Source: Hyphomicrobium album
GTDB taxonomy: Bacteria > Pseudomonadota > Alphaproteobacteria > Rhizobiales > Hyphomicrobiaceae
Direction of reading: 5' to 3'
DNA length: 64,000 nucleotides
NCBI RefSeq assembly: GCF_009708035.1
Contig: NZ_WMBQ01000001.1
Coordinates: 868,001-932,000, forward strand
The position numbers and the translations under genes are program-made. The notes beneath the pieces were generated by a model that worked only from the letters and a program-made list of their open reading frames with translations, was not told the origin of the DNA and ran no database searches. This document shows, piece after piece, positions 17,940-27,328 of the stretch. How positions within the stretch are numbered: the first letter of the stretch is position 1; the number at the start of each line of letters is the position of its first letter.

Positions 17940-19919
17940 TCACGGCGTGACGATGTTGAACCAGAACGGATAGGTGTCGAGCAATCCCAGGAAATCGCTG
18001 AACGACTGCTTGTTGCCCTCGACCTTCAGGTCACCAGCGGCTATGGCGTCATCGATCGTTGTCGTCTTCAGTTGAATGCTATCGAGCGTGTTCTTGGTCA
18101 GCGTCAGCATTGCGTCGGGCGTCTCGACGAATTTGGGGCTGTAGTTCAACGTGCCGTTCTCGACGAAGAGCGCGTACTTCTTATTGAGATCGGTGAAGTT
18201 GATGTTGAGCCCGATCTTCTTACCTTCCGCCTTTGGACCGTTGAGCCGCACGCCGAGGTAGTCGAACAGCAGTTCGGGCGACATCGCCTTTATCGTGTCA
18301 GGGCTTGCGGTATCGATCCCGCCGGAGTTCGGCACGCCGTGGCGCAGCTCATAGGCGCCCTGCAGATAGACCGACCGCCACGGACCGGATTCGGCCTGAT
18401 AGCCCATCTGTTCGTAGGCATCGGCCAGAAGCTCCTTGGCCTCTTTGTTCGATGGATCGGCGAACACGACGTTCTTCAGTGCCATCGCCACCCATCGATA
18501 TTGTCCCTTGTCGAAATCGCCCTTGGCCTTCGCGATGATTGCCGGCGCACCGCCCATGTACTCGACATATTTCACAGCCGCCTCCTCAGGCGGGAGCTCG
18601 TCGAGCGTGGTTGGGTTGGCGTCATAGAAGCCCATGTACCGCTGATAGACGGCGCGGCTATTGTGCTTGACGGTGCCGTAGTAGCCGCGATTGAACCACG
18701 ATTGGTCGAGCTCCTTCGGCAGCTTGATCATGTTGGACAGCTCGACGCCGGTGTAGCCTTCGTTCATGAGGCGCACCGATTGATCGTGGATGTACTTGTA
18801 AAGGTCGCGCTGCTTCTTCAAGTAGTCGATGATGCGCTCGTGCCCCCACATTGGCCAGTGATGGCTCGCGAACTCGACGTCGATGTTTGGGCCGAACATA
18901 TCGATGGTCTGCTGCAGGAAGCGTGCCCAGGCCGCAGCGTCGCGCACCTTGGCGCCGCGCAACGTGAGTAGGTTGTGCAGCGTGTGCGTCGTGTTCTCCG
19001 CCATCCACATCGCCTTGAACTGTGAAAAGAAGGTATTCATCTCCGACGGCGCTTCCGTGCCGGGCGTCATCTGAAATTCCACGTCGATGCCGTCGATCGT
19101 CAGCTTCGTGCCCGTCTTGGAAATCGTCTCCGATGGCACGATCAGCGTCGCGGTTCCGGTCGATGTGGTTGGCCCGAGACCGCCGCTCACGCCGCCGACC
19201 GGCGAGCGCGGCAGCAGTGCGCCGTACATGTAGATGGCGCGACGGCTCATGGCGTTGCCCGCAATGACGTTCTCGCTCACCGCTTCCTCGGTGAAGCCTT
19301 CCGGCGCGATGATGCGCACCTTGCCGGACTTCACATCGTTCTCGTCGACGATGCCGCGTACGCCACCGTAGTGGTCGACGTGGGAATGGCTGTAGATGAC
19401 GGCAACGACCGGCTTCTTGCCGAGGTTCTCGCTGACGAGATCGTAGGCCGCCTTGGCGGTTTCCGTGGAGATGAGTGGATCGCCGACGATCCAGCCGGTG
19501 TCGCCTTGAATGAACGTCATCACCGACAGGTCATAACCGCGGACCTGGTAGATGCGGTCGGTCACCTTGAACAGCCCGTAGTGGAGCCCGAGCTGCGCGT
19601 TGCGCCAGAGGCTGGGATTTACCGAATCCGGCGCCGGCTTATCATCGCCGATATAGGTTTTGTACTGCTCCAAATCCCAGACGACGTTCCCCTTGGCGTC
19701 TTTGATGGTGAGCTTCTCTGGCCGCGCAACGAAGCCGCGCTGAGCGTCCTCGAAGTCCTGTTTGTCGCTGAAGGGCAGCGAATTCAACACGGCGGCGTTG
19801 GCCGCCTTGGTCGCTTCGCTCGCCGGCTTGGACTGTGTCTGCGCGAGGGAAGCTATGGGAATAAGCGCGCAAATGAGGGCTGTTGCGGCGCCAGCGATCA
19901 GAGCTGATTGACGAGCCAT
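17940..19919 (-). CDS. SdsA1-like alkyl sulfatase (metallo-beta-lactamase fold)
   Basis: The product is 659 residues from ATG 19919, preceded by a strong GGGAGGAG. A signal peptide (ALIAGAATALICALIPIASLAQ) points to periplasmic export. The zinc-binding motif IYSHSHVDHYGGVRGIVDE (HxHxDH) matches SDS hydrolases, with further ligands in MWMAENTTHTLHNL and VEFASHHWPMWG. The C-terminal SCP2-like domain (from about residue 530) is also typical. The family cleaves primary or secondary alkyl sulfates to alcohol and sulfate, giving carbon and sulfur. Confidence 0.93.
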   Translation of the reverse strand: MARQSALIAGAATALICALIPIASLAQTQSKPASEATKAANAAVLNSLPFSDKQDFEDAQRGFVARPEKLTIKDAKGNVVWDLEQYKTYIGDDKPAPDSVNPSLWRNAQLGLHYGLFKVTDRIYQVRGYDLSVMTFIQGDTGWIVGDPLISTETAKAAYDLVSENLGKKPVVAVIYSHSHVDHYGGVRGIVDENDVKSGKVRIIAPEGFTEEAVSENVIAGNAMSRRAIYMYGALLPRSPVGGVSGGLGPTTSTGTATLIVPSETISKTGTKLTIDGIDVEFQMTPGTEAPSEMNTFFSQFKAMWMAENTTHTLHNLLTLRGAKVRDAAAWARFLQQTIDMFGPNIDVEFASHHWPMWGHERIIDYLKKQRDLYKYIHDQSVRLMNEGYTGVELSNMIKLPKELDQSWFNRGYYGTVKHNSRAVYQRYMGFYDANPTTLDELPPEEAAVKYVEYMGGAPAIIAKAKGDFDKGQYRWVAMALKNVVFADPSNKEAKELLADAYEQMGYQAESGPWRSVYLQGAYELRHGVPNSGGIDTASPDTIKAMSPELLFDYLGVRLNGPKAEGKKIGLNINFTDLNKKYALFVENGTLNYSPKFVETPDAMLTLTKNTLDSIQLKTTTIDDAIAAGDLKVEGNKQSFSDFLGLLDTYPFWFNIVTP

Positions 19920-20206
19920 TCGCTCCTCCCAGAAAGCGTTGATTGGTGTGGACGCGGGCGCATAGGAATTATGCCGATCACGGAAGGTATTCGTTTGTAA
20001 ACGGAGGGTATTGCCAACTGTTCCGATCTGCAGCACGCCATTTTGGTGTAAGGTAAAATCTCAATTTCAATTGCGAGGCACCGCTGCTGGGCTGCTCGCA
20101 TAGGGCACGCGGACCACGTGCGCGTGGACGCACTCGCCGCTACGGCGGAGAATGAAGTCAAACCAAAATGGAGGAGCGGGCCGCGTTAGCGCGTGGGGCG
20201 TCCGTC

Positions 20207-21595
20207 CTACTTATCTAGGGGGACACTCATGGCGCACACCACGCCGCCCGGAGCGTACTCTAATCGTACGTTCTCAAGGACGAGCTCGATCAGCGTGGAG
20301 CCGAACCCCTTGCGCTCCGGTGGCGGCACTGCTGGACCCCCGCTCTCCCGCCAGGTGAGACGCACGTGCGATTGTCCCTCGGGGAGCCAGTCGATATGGA
20401 CCCGACCTTCCGCATTGGACAGCGCACCGTACTTGACCGCATTGGTCGCAAGCTCATGCAGCGCCAGCGTGAGATGTGAAGCGTTGGCCGCGTTGACGGC
20501 GCAGTCGGGTCCCTCGACGACAATACGCTGTACCGGGAACGGCTCGAGCGCTTGCTCGACGACCCGGCGCATCTGTGCCCGGTTCCAGGTCTCGCTGGTC
20601 AAGAGCTCATAGGCTCCCGCCAACGCGCGCAGGCGCCCACCGAACGTCTCGCGCTCCTCCTTCGGGACGCTGCGCAGCGTCTGGTTCGCAAACGCTTGGA
20701 CCATGGCGAGCGTGTTCTTTACCCGATGCTTCATCTCCCCGAGCAGCATTTCGCGGTGCGCCTCGGCCCGCTTTCGGTCGGTAATGTCGCGCGCAATCTT
20801 CGAGGCGCCGACCACGCGGCCGGCGGCGTTCCTGAGCGGCGACACGGTGATGGAGATGTCGATGAGCTCGCCGTTCTTGCGCTGGCGAACGGTTTCGTAG
20901 TGGTCGATACGCTCTCCGCGCATTATGCGCTGCAGGATCTCCGGCTCTTCATCCAGGCGATCCGTAGGGATCAGCATGGTGACCGGCTGGCCGATCGCCT
21001 CCTCGGCCGTGTAACCGAACACGCGCTCCGCCCCGGTGTTCCAGGTCCTGATGATGCCGCTGGTGTCCTTGCTGATGATCGCGTCGTCCGACGACTCGAC
21101 GATCGACGCCAACCGCTGCGATGCACGCTCGCTCACGTCGAGCAGCATGTTGACCGCGCCGATCAAGAGGCCGGCGTCGTCGAAAAGCGGCGTCGGATGC
21201 GCCAAGAACAGAACACGCGTGCCGTCGGGGCGCTCTGCCACCACTTCCATGCCCGTGATCGGCCGCTGTTGCTTGAGCGCCATCGCCATCGGGCACTCGT
21301 CGTGCGGCAACGGCGTGCCATCCGGCCAAAAGAGCTTCCAGGAACCGCAGAACTCGCTCGAGCCGAGCTTCGGAGTGCAGCCCCACAGCTCGACGGCTGC
21401 CGCATTGAAGAAGGTGATACGTCCGGCGGTATCGGTCGTGTAGATCGCCGTCGGCAAGGCATGCATAACCTGCCGCAAACTTGCGACGGAAACCCAATCC
21501 CCGAAACCGGTTGCTGGATGCAGGGCCGCTACGAGCTGAGTGGTCGCTGCCGCGATGGTATCCTTTGCCTCAACGGCCGGCATATCGCCGCGCAT
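20207..21595 (-). CDS. PAS-PAS sensor histidine kinase of the HWE family
   Basis: The product is 462 residues with no clear membrane segment, so it is probably cytoplasmic. Two PAS domains lie near residues 40-155 and 165-285 (the second with IIRTWNTGAERVFGYTAEEA). The HWE signature follows: GEMKHRVKNTLAMVQAFANQ with the phospho-acceptor His, then ALHELATNAVKYGALS, and LTWRESGGP carrying the W-x-E. Such kinases sense light, redox or small ligands in Rhizobiales. No response-regulator gene lies nearby. Start could also be the ATG at 21583. Confidence 0.92.
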   Translation of the reverse strand: MRGDMPAVEAKDTIAAATTQLVAALHPATGFGDWVSVASLRQVMHALPTAIYTTDTAGRITFFNAAAVELWGCTPKLGSSEFCGSWKLFWPDGTPLPHDECPMAMALKQQRPITGMEVVAERPDGTRVLFLAHPTPLFDDAGLLIGAVNMLLDVSERASQRLASIVESSDDAIISKDTSGIIRTWNTGAERVFGYTAEEAIGQPVTMLIPTDRLDEEPEILQRIMRGERIDHYETVRQRKNGELIDISITVSPLRNAAGRVVGASKIARDITDRKRAEAHREMLLGEMKHRVKNTLAMVQAFANQTLRSVPKEERETFGGRLRALAGAYELLTSETWNRAQMRRVVEQALEPFPVQRIVVEGPDCAVNAANASHLTLALHELATNAVKYGALSNAEGRVHIDWLPEGQSHVRLTWRESGGPAVPPPERKGFGSTLIELVLENVRLEYAPGGVVCAMSVPLDK

Positions 21596-22039
21596 TCATT
21601 GCTCCGATTATCCCACCGGGCTCTCACCATGGACGAGCGGTCCCCGGTTGGCAATTGTCCTAAGATGTAGGACTGACGAGGCCCATTATATCCAAATTGC
21701 CATAACCGCTCCCAACCAATTGGGAGGAGGAACTGGCGCCTTTTCCAGCCCGTTAGGATTTGCGATTGGAGGCGCCCGTGGCCACGAACCTTGCGCAGCG
21801 TCGCCGGTCACTGCCCGTCGCGGACACCTCGCCCCCCGAGACGATCGTCGACAACTGGTGCGTCTCGGCAGAGGCCGCTGGAGGAAATCGCTCCGCCGCT
21901 CGCGGCTGCCGATCGATAAACCGCGCCGCCAGCGCGTCGCCCGAAACCCGGAAGTTGCCCGCCGGGTTTCGAGGTAGCTATAGGCTCGAAATCTGTACTG
22001 CTTCGGACAGAAGTCCGAGGAGCAGTTCGTCGATAGCCG
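21596..22039. other. Intergenic stretch without a supported gene
   Basis: These 444 bp separate the HWE kinase start from the EF-hand gene stop. Short open frames occur on both strands, but none has a good ribosome site, hydrophobic pattern or family motif. The left part presumably holds the kinase promoter. I see no hairpin with a T-tract. Confidence 0.4.
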
Positions 22040-22372
22040 TTACTGGCACTCAGGCTTGTCGGGGTTACCCTGGCACGGGCACCAGGAACTATCGGCCGAC
22101 TTGCATGACTTGCCGTAGGCCGATGCAATCTTGTCCGCCGCAGACCATTCCTTCTCACTAATGCTGTTGTTGTTGTTCTTGTCCAAGGCCGAGAATTCCG
22201 GCGTGGCGGCTCCAAGACTCAGCTTTGGAGAGTTCGTGTTCCACTCGTTGCGGCTCACGGTGCCGCTGCCATCGGTATCGACGGTCTTCATCTTGCCAGC
22301 CCAGTCGTCGGCGACGGCGACGGTTCCGGAAAGCAGCAGAACCGAAACAATGGCGACCCACTTGTTGGTCAT
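22040..22372 (-). CDS. Secreted EF-hand calcium-binding protein
   Basis: The product is 110 residues with a signal peptide (residues 1-21, AIVSVLLLSGTVAVA). Two EF-hand loops are visible: residues 32-43 (DTDGSGTVSRNE, fully canonical) and 64-75 (DKNNNNSISEKE, with Asn in place of the usual Gly at position 6). The C-terminus has four Cys (CKSADSSWCPCQGNPDKPEC), likely disulfide-bonded in the periplasm. It probably binds Ca2+; the target is unknown. Confidence 0.85.
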   Translation of the reverse strand: MTNKWVAIVSVLLLSGTVAVADDWAGKMKTVDTDGSGTVSRNEWNTNSPKLSLGAATPEFSALDKNNNNSISEKEWSAADKIASAYGKSCKSADSSWCPCQGNPDKPECQ

Positions 22373-22584
22373 TGCGTCTTCTCCCTAATACGTAGTTCTA
22401 TTGTCATGACAATTTGTCGCCCTTCGCGGGCAACGACCCTCCCCCCAGTTTCGGCGGCGGGTCGCCACGAGTAGACGGCCGCGAATTGCGCCCGACCAGG
22501 GGGAAGCGTGGCATGGGCGATGGGCAATGGTGGCAGATCGGTTAGGCACCTTTGCATCCGCGTATGGTTCGTTGCCCCCGGCCA

Positions 22585-22980
22585 TCACTCGCGCACGCCC
22601 GCCTCGACGTTGTTGCCGTCCGGGTCGAGGACGAAAGCGGCGTAATAGCTCATCGCCTCAGGCCCGCGCGGCCCTGGCGCACCGTTGTCGATGCCGCCGG
22701 CATCCAGCGCCGCGGCGTAGAACCTGTCGACCGCCGTGCGGTCCTTGGCGGCGAAGGCCACGTGGATCGGCGCCGCCGACGTCCTATGCGCCGCCGTCCA
22801 GAACGCCGGCAGCGCCGTGCCGACCCAGATGAAAGGAAGCGGCTCCTCGGCGCTGCGACCGACGAGGAAGGACTCATCCGTATTGTCGATGGTCGCCAGG
22901 CCCAGCGCATTGGCGCAGGCGTCATAAAAGCGGCGCGCCGCCTTAAGGTCCTTCACGCGAAAGCCCATGTGGTCGAGCAT
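22585..22980 (-). CDS. VOC family (glyoxalase-like) protein
   Basis: The product is 131 residues. It starts MLDHMGFRVKDLKAARRFYD, typical of vicinal oxygen chelate proteins, and has the paired region IHVAFAAKDRTAVDRFYAAA and FVLDPDGNNVEAGVRE. Metal ligands would be the early His and late Glu. The family includes glyoxalases, dioxygenases and resistance proteins, so no substrate is assigned. Length fits a single VOC unit that dimerises. Confidence 0.85.
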   Translation of the reverse strand: MLDHMGFRVKDLKAARRFYDACANALGLATIDNTDESFLVGRSAEEPLPFIWVGTALPAFWTAAHRTSAAPIHVAFAAKDRTAVDRFYAAALDAGGIDNGAPGPRGPEAMSYYAAFVLDPDGNNVEAGVRE

Positions 22981-23231
22981 GGTTAGTCTCCTCTATTTCC
23001 ATGCCCATGAACGCCTGAGCGTCCCCCAAGGTTGTAGCGGCGCGTCGGCCGGATGCGGCGCAGTGACCACGGGACGGCCGGAGCGTCCGACACATTCGGG
23101 CCACCATCGAAACGGCTTGATGCGTCGGCGCCCGCGATAATCTATGATGCCAGCCTGCAGATATTCGGCATCGCTGCGCCGCCGTCTTGCTTCTCCACGT
23201 CCCCGTATCCCGCTTGCGTAAAGGTAACCGC

Positions 23232-24251
23232 ATGGCCGACGCCCGCTTCTTCCATCGCGCCGGCCCATTTGTGCTGGCCGACATCGCCGCCGTCGTTGGC
23301 GCCGAGGCCCTCCTTCCCGACGATGCGACGGTCTCCATCAGCGATATCGCCGCCCTCGATTCCGCCGGCCCCGACGACATCAGCGTCTTCCACGACCTCC
23401 GCTACCTGAATGCGCTGGCCCCGAGCCGCGCCGGTGCCATCATCATCAGCCGCAAGCTGGCGCATCACGCCCCGGCCGAGAGCCGCCTCGTCTATGTCCC
23501 CGATCCGCGCCGCGCGTATGCGCAGGTCGGCCGCCTTTTCTATCCGCCGCAGACGCTGGTCCCCGTCGTGCATGCCTCCGCGACCGTGCACCCCAGCGCC
23601 CATATCGGACAGGGCACGCAAATCGATCCGGGTGCCGTCATCGGCCGCGATGCCGATATCGGTGAGCGCTGCCACATCGGTCCCAATGTCGTCATCGGCG
23701 ACGGCGTGCTGATCGGCAACGATTGCCGCATCGGCGCCAACTGCTGCATCAGCCACGCGCTCATCGGCCATCGCGTCGAGATCGAGACGTGCGTCACCAT
23801 CGGCTCGCAGGGCTTCGGCTTCGTGCCGGGACCGGCGGGGCTCGAGCGCATGCTGCAGCTCGGCCGCGTCGTTATAGAGGAAGGCGTGAAGATCGGCGCC
23901 AACTGCGCCATCGACCGCGGCGCCACCGAGGACACGGTGATCGGTGCCGGCTCCGTGCTCGATAACCTCGTGCACATCGGCCACAACGTGCGGCTAGGCC
24001 GCCACTGCGTGATCTGCGGACAGGTCGGCATCGCCGGCAGCACTGTCGTCGGCGATGGCGTGATGATGGGCGGCCAGACCGGCGTCGCCGATCACCTCAA
24101 TATCGGTTCGCGCGCGCAGATAGCGGCTAAGAGCGGCGTCATGCGCGACGTTGCCGCCGGTTCCGTCGTCGGCGGATTTCCGGCGGTCGGCATCAAGGAT
24201 TGGCATCGCCAGACCACTTCGATCGCCCGCCTGTCCAAGAAGGTCGTGTAG
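23232..24251 (+). CDS. lpxD: UDP-3-O-acylglucosamine N-acyltransferase LpxD
   Basis: It adds the N-linked acyl chain in lipid A synthesis. The product is 339 residues from ATG 23232. The N-terminal uridine-binding domain covers residues 1-100. The rest is a left-handed beta-helix of hexapeptide repeats (IGQGTQIDPGAVIGRDADIG and onward). The catalytic His is in LDNLVHIGHNVRLG. No bamA, fabZ, lpxA or lpxB lies next to it, unlike the canonical lipid A operon. It may be a second LpxD. Confidence 0.9.
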   Translation: MADARFFHRAGPFVLADIAAVVGAEALLPDDATVSISDIAALDSAGPDDISVFHDLRYLNALAPSRAGAIIISRKLAHHAPAESRLVYVPDPRRAYAQVGRLFYPPQTLVPVVHASATVHPSAHIGQGTQIDPGAVIGRDADIGERCHIGPNVVIGDGVLIGNDCRIGANCCISHALIGHRVEIETCVTIGSQGFGFVPGPAGLERMLQLGRVVIEEGVKIGANCAIDRGATEDTVIGAGSVLDNLVHIGHNVRLGRHCVICGQVGIAGSTVVGDGVMMGGQTGVADHLNIGSRAQIAAKSGVMRDVAAGSVVGGFPAVGIKDWHRQTTSIARLSKKVV

Positions 24252-24273
24252 CGCCGACGCGATAAATTCCGCA

Positions 24274-24834
24274 CTAGCGAAGCCGCTCGGGGGCCACGCC
24301 GCTCATCAATGACGGAAGCGTGGGACCCGTGCCGCCTTTGCTCGTGGCGGCCGAGGCCGTACGGCTGCGCCCAACCTCCTTCTGCGCCAAGGTCACGAAA
24401 CGCCGCGCCGCATCTTCGGCAACGCAGCACATGCGGCGTCGAGCCTCCTCGTCGGCGCCACCGAAGGCGCCGGCTATCTGGTGCGCCAGTATTACCTGGT
24501 CGAGTATGTCGGGGCGCCGGCCTTGGAACGCCTCCGGCTTGTCGATCCCATGATCCCCAGCGCGCTCGTTCTTGAAGAACAATCGTCCCTGCTCGGCGAG
24601 CACCGACGTCGCGAAATAGATATCGTGCAGCTTCGCTGCCTCAATCTCCGGCGGTAACGGCACGCTGCGCCGCTGGCAGATCAGGACGAGGCTCTGCATA
24701 TTGTGGATGACGTCGTTCGACCACGCGAGGACCTCGCCTTTCCGCAGCGCGGCTTCACGGGCCCTTCGCCAAGCGACGAGCAGGCCGCCAAGAGCGACGA
24801 ACGCCGAAACAACGGCGGCCAGGAATTCCCCCAT
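24274..24834 (-). CDS. Hypothetical protein with N-terminal membrane anchor
   Basis: The product is 186 residues. One hydrophobic helix (residues 4-21, LAAVVSAFVALGGLLVAW) is followed by a basic segment and a soluble domain with no recognised motif (WSNDVIHNMQSLVLICQRR and FATSVLAEQGRLFFKNE). The size and layout suggest an inner-membrane protein with a cytoplasmic domain. It converges on lpxD with 22 bp between the stops. No function can be assigned. Confidence 0.65.
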   Translation of the reverse strand: MGEFLAAVVSAFVALGGLLVAWRRAREAALRKGEVLAWSNDVIHNMQSLVLICQRRSVPLPPEIEAAKLHDIYFATSVLAEQGRLFFKNERAGDHGIDKPEAFQGRRPDILDQVILAHQIAGAFGGADEEARRRMCCVAEDAARRFVTLAQKEVGRSRTASAATSKGGTGPTLPSLMSGVAPERLR

Positions 24835-24930
24835 CTAACGTCCCCCCTACCAACCTACGTCGCTAGCCGCCGAATGCGTCAAACGTGCGCCAGCGCCTGC
24901 TCGAGGTCGGCGAGGGACGTTGCCGGCGCT

Positions 24931-25527
24931 CTACCTCCCCGCCACGTCCGTCCAGTTGATGACCTGCACGCGACGGTTCACGGCGGCGAGCGGCTCGTCG
25001 GCAGCCTTGAGCTGCTCCTCGCCGTAGCCGACCGCCATCAGCTTCGCCGGATCGATCGGAAAATTGGTGACGAGAAAATCGCGAACGGCTTGCGCGCGCC
25101 GCTGCGAGAGGCGCTGATTGTAATCAGCCTCTCCCTTGGCGTCCGTGTGTCCGCCGACGATGAAGGTGCCGCCCGCAAGCCGCTTGTCCGCCAGCGCCTG
25201 CCCCAACGTTTTCAGCGCAGAAAGCGCCGAGGGCGCGATGACAGCCGAATTGAAATCGAAATAGACCTCGAGGTCGGCGGTAGGAAGATCGTCGCGCCGC
25301 ACGGTCTCCGCCACGTCTTTGCGTTCTTTGGTGGTCAGCTTGCGGCCGCCTTTGACGCTCGGCGGGCGTTCCTTATTTGTCGCGACCCCAGCGCCCGGCT
25401 TCCGTGGCTTCACCTGCAGCTTGTCGATCAGATCGTCGACCGTGGGCGCGTCGGCGGCCTGTCCAACCAACACGGACAGAAGCAGGAAAGCCACGCCGCC
25501 AAGCAAGGTAAACCGCGTCTTGAACAT
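24931..25527 (-). CDS. OmpA-family peptidoglycan-associated protein
   Basis: The product is 198 residues from ATG 25527. A signal peptide (LLGGVAFLLLSVLVGQAADA) precedes a linker and an OmpA C-terminal domain near residues 85-195. The domain has VYFDFNSAVIAPSALSAL, IVGGHTDAKGEADYNQRLSQ, RRAQAVRDFLV and a final NRRVQVINW. The Asp and Arg of these motifs bind diaminopimelate in peptidoglycan. There is no lipobox. It is downstream of metY with 74 bp between them. Confidence 0.85.
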   Translation of the reverse strand: MFKTRFTLLGGVAFLLLSVLVGQAADAPTVDDLIDKLQVKPRKPGAGVATNKERPPSVKGGRKLTTKERKDVAETVRRDDLPTADLEVYFDFNSAVIAPSALSALKTLGQALADKRLAGGTFIVGGHTDAKGEADYNQRLSQRRAQAVRDFLVTNFPIDPAKLMAVGYGEEQLKAADEPLAAVNRRVQVINWTDVAGR

Positions 25528-25601
25528 GACTGCGTCCTCGACCCGCCACCGCAATTGTAGCACACCTCGTGTGCAATGGAGCGCACGGCCTCGACCGATG
25601 G

Positions 25602-26900
25602 TCAATCGAGCTGCGCCAGCGCCTGCTCGAGGTCGGCGATGATGTCGTCCTTGTCCTCGATACCGATCGACAGGCGCACCACGTCCGGCCCCGCGCCAGC
25701 CGCCGTGCGCTGCTCGTCGGTCAATTGCCGGTGCGTCGTCGACGCCGGATGGATGACCAGCGAGCGCGTGTCGCCGATGTTGGCCAGGTGGCTGAACAAT
25801 TTCAGCGCGCCGACGAACGTCACGCCCGCCTCGTAGCCGCCCTTGAGCCCGAAGGTGAACACCGCGCCGGCGCCCTTGGGGCAGATCTTCTTTGCCAGGG
25901 CGTGGAACTTGCTCGACGGCAGGCCCGCATAGCTCACCCACGCCACCTTTGGATGCTTCTCGAGCCATGACGCGACGGCGAGGGTGTTGTCGCAGTGACG
26001 CTGGATACGCAGCGGCAGCGTCTCGCTGCCGGTCAGAATGAGGAAGGCGTTGAGCGGCGCGATCGCCGGCCCGAGGTCGCGCAGACCCATGACGCGCGCG
26101 GCGATGGCGAAGGCGAAGTTGCCGAACGTCTCGGCGAGCTTCATGCCGTTGTAGGACGCGTTCGGCTCGACGAGCGTCTTGTACTTGTGCTTGGCACCGA
26201 GCCAATCGAAGGTACCGCAATCGACGATGACGCCGCCCACTGAGTTGCCATGGCCGCCGATGAACTTGGTCAGCGAGTGCACGACGATGTCGGCGCCGAA
26301 CTCCTTCGGCTGGCAGAGGTAGGGCGTTGCCAGCGTGTTGTCGACGATGAAGGGGACGCCCGCCTTCTTGGCGATCGCCGCAATCGCGGGAAGATCGACG
26401 ACGACACCGCCGGGATTGGCAATGGATTCGACGAATATCGCGCGCGTCTTCGGCGTGATCGCCTTCTCGAAGCTCGCCGGGTCGGTCGCGTCCGCCCACT
26501 TCACGTGCCAATCGAACTTCTTGAACGAGTGATTGAACTGGTTGACCGAGCCGCCATAGAGCTGCCGCCCGGCAACGAACTCATCGCCCGGCTCCAGCAG
26601 CGTATGGAAGACGAGAAACTGGGCCGCGTGCCCAGAGGCGACGGCGAGCGCCGCCGTGCCGCCTTCCAGGGCCGCGATGCGCCCTTCGAGCGCCGCCTGC
26701 GTCGGGTTTCCGATGCGGGAGTAGATGTTGCCGAACACCTCCAGCCCGAACAGCGCCGCGGCGTGGTCGGCATCGTTGAACACGTAGGAGGTGGTTTGAT
26801 AGATCGGCGTCGCGCGGGCGCCGGTGGAAGCGTCGGGGGCAGTGCCCGCATGCACGGCGAGGGTCGCAAACTTCGGCGCTGATGAAGGGGTGTCCGACAT
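25602..26900 (-). CDS. metY: O-acetylhomoserine sulfhydrylase (aminocarboxypropyltransferase)
   Basis: This PLP enzyme of the Cys/Met metabolism family makes homocysteine from O-acetylhomoserine and sulfide. The 432-residue product is longer than cystathionine gamma-synthase and fits MetY. Motifs include ATPIYQTTSYVFNDADHAA, YSRIGNPTQAALEGRIAALE, the lysine region VVHSLTKFIGGHGNSVGG, and ETLPLRIQRHCDNTLAVA. It connects to hom at 3.8 kb, which supplies homoserine, although the genes are 20 kb apart. Confidence 0.93.
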   Translation of the reverse strand: MSDTPSSAPKFATLAVHAGTAPDASTGARATPIYQTTSYVFNDADHAAALFGLEVFGNIYSRIGNPTQAALEGRIAALEGGTAALAVASGHAAQFLVFHTLLEPGDEFVAGRQLYGGSVNQFNHSFKKFDWHVKWADATDPASFEKAITPKTRAIFVESIANPGGVVVDLPAIAAIAKKAGVPFIVDNTLATPYLCQPKEFGADIVVHSLTKFIGGHGNSVGGVIVDCGTFDWLGAKHKYKTLVEPNASYNGMKLAETFGNFAFAIAARVMGLRDLGPAIAPLNAFLILTGSETLPLRIQRHCDNTLAVASWLEKHPKVAWVSYAGLPSSKFHALAKKICPKGAGAVFTFGLKGGYEAGVTFVGALKLFSHLANIGDTRSLVIHPASTTHRQLTDEQRTAAGAGPDVVRLSIGIEDKDDIIADLEQALAQLD

Positions 26901-27121
26901 CGTCTACTCCGCATGGCCGCATGGATGATGGCGGTCTAGGGAGGCGATGGCGGGGGACAAGTCAACGCCCAAGGCGCAGAGTTGCCGCTGCCGGGCAGAA
27001 ATTGGATCGCAATCTTATCTGGCTCGTCCGCTCTCGTTACCCCGGCGAGACCGGTTGGAGCCAAGACTCAAGGCGGTTCCGCCGGGCGTGGCGCGGCCGC
27101 CTCAATCCGTCATCTGGCCGG

Positions 27122-27328
27122 CTAAGCCTTTGCGAAACGGCCCGAACGGCCGCAGCTGAACTTGCGGATCGTCCAGTTCGGATTGCCTTCCGTCCACTTC
27201 GCCAGCTCCATCTGGCCGTACATCATGCACTGCTGCGGCGTGACGGATTCCGCGGCAAATGACAGGTGCACGTCCTTGCACTTGTTTGGATCGCTGATGA
27301 AGCAGACCATTGCGACGACTTCAATCAT
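27122..27328 (-). CDS. Small conserved hypothetical protein of Rhizobiales type
   Basis: The product is 68 residues. It has an N-terminal hydrophobic beginning (MIEVVAMVCFISDPNKCKDV) and conserved-looking SVTPQQCMMYGQMELAKWTE and IRKFSCGR segments with three or four Cys. I recall similar short proteins in Rhizobiales genomes, all without function. No signal peptide is clear. It stands alone, upstream of a 450-bp gap. Confidence 0.65.
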   Translation of the reverse strand: MIEVVAMVCFISDPNKCKDVHLSFAAESVTPQQCMMYGQMELAKWTEGNPNWTIRKFSCGRSGRFAKA

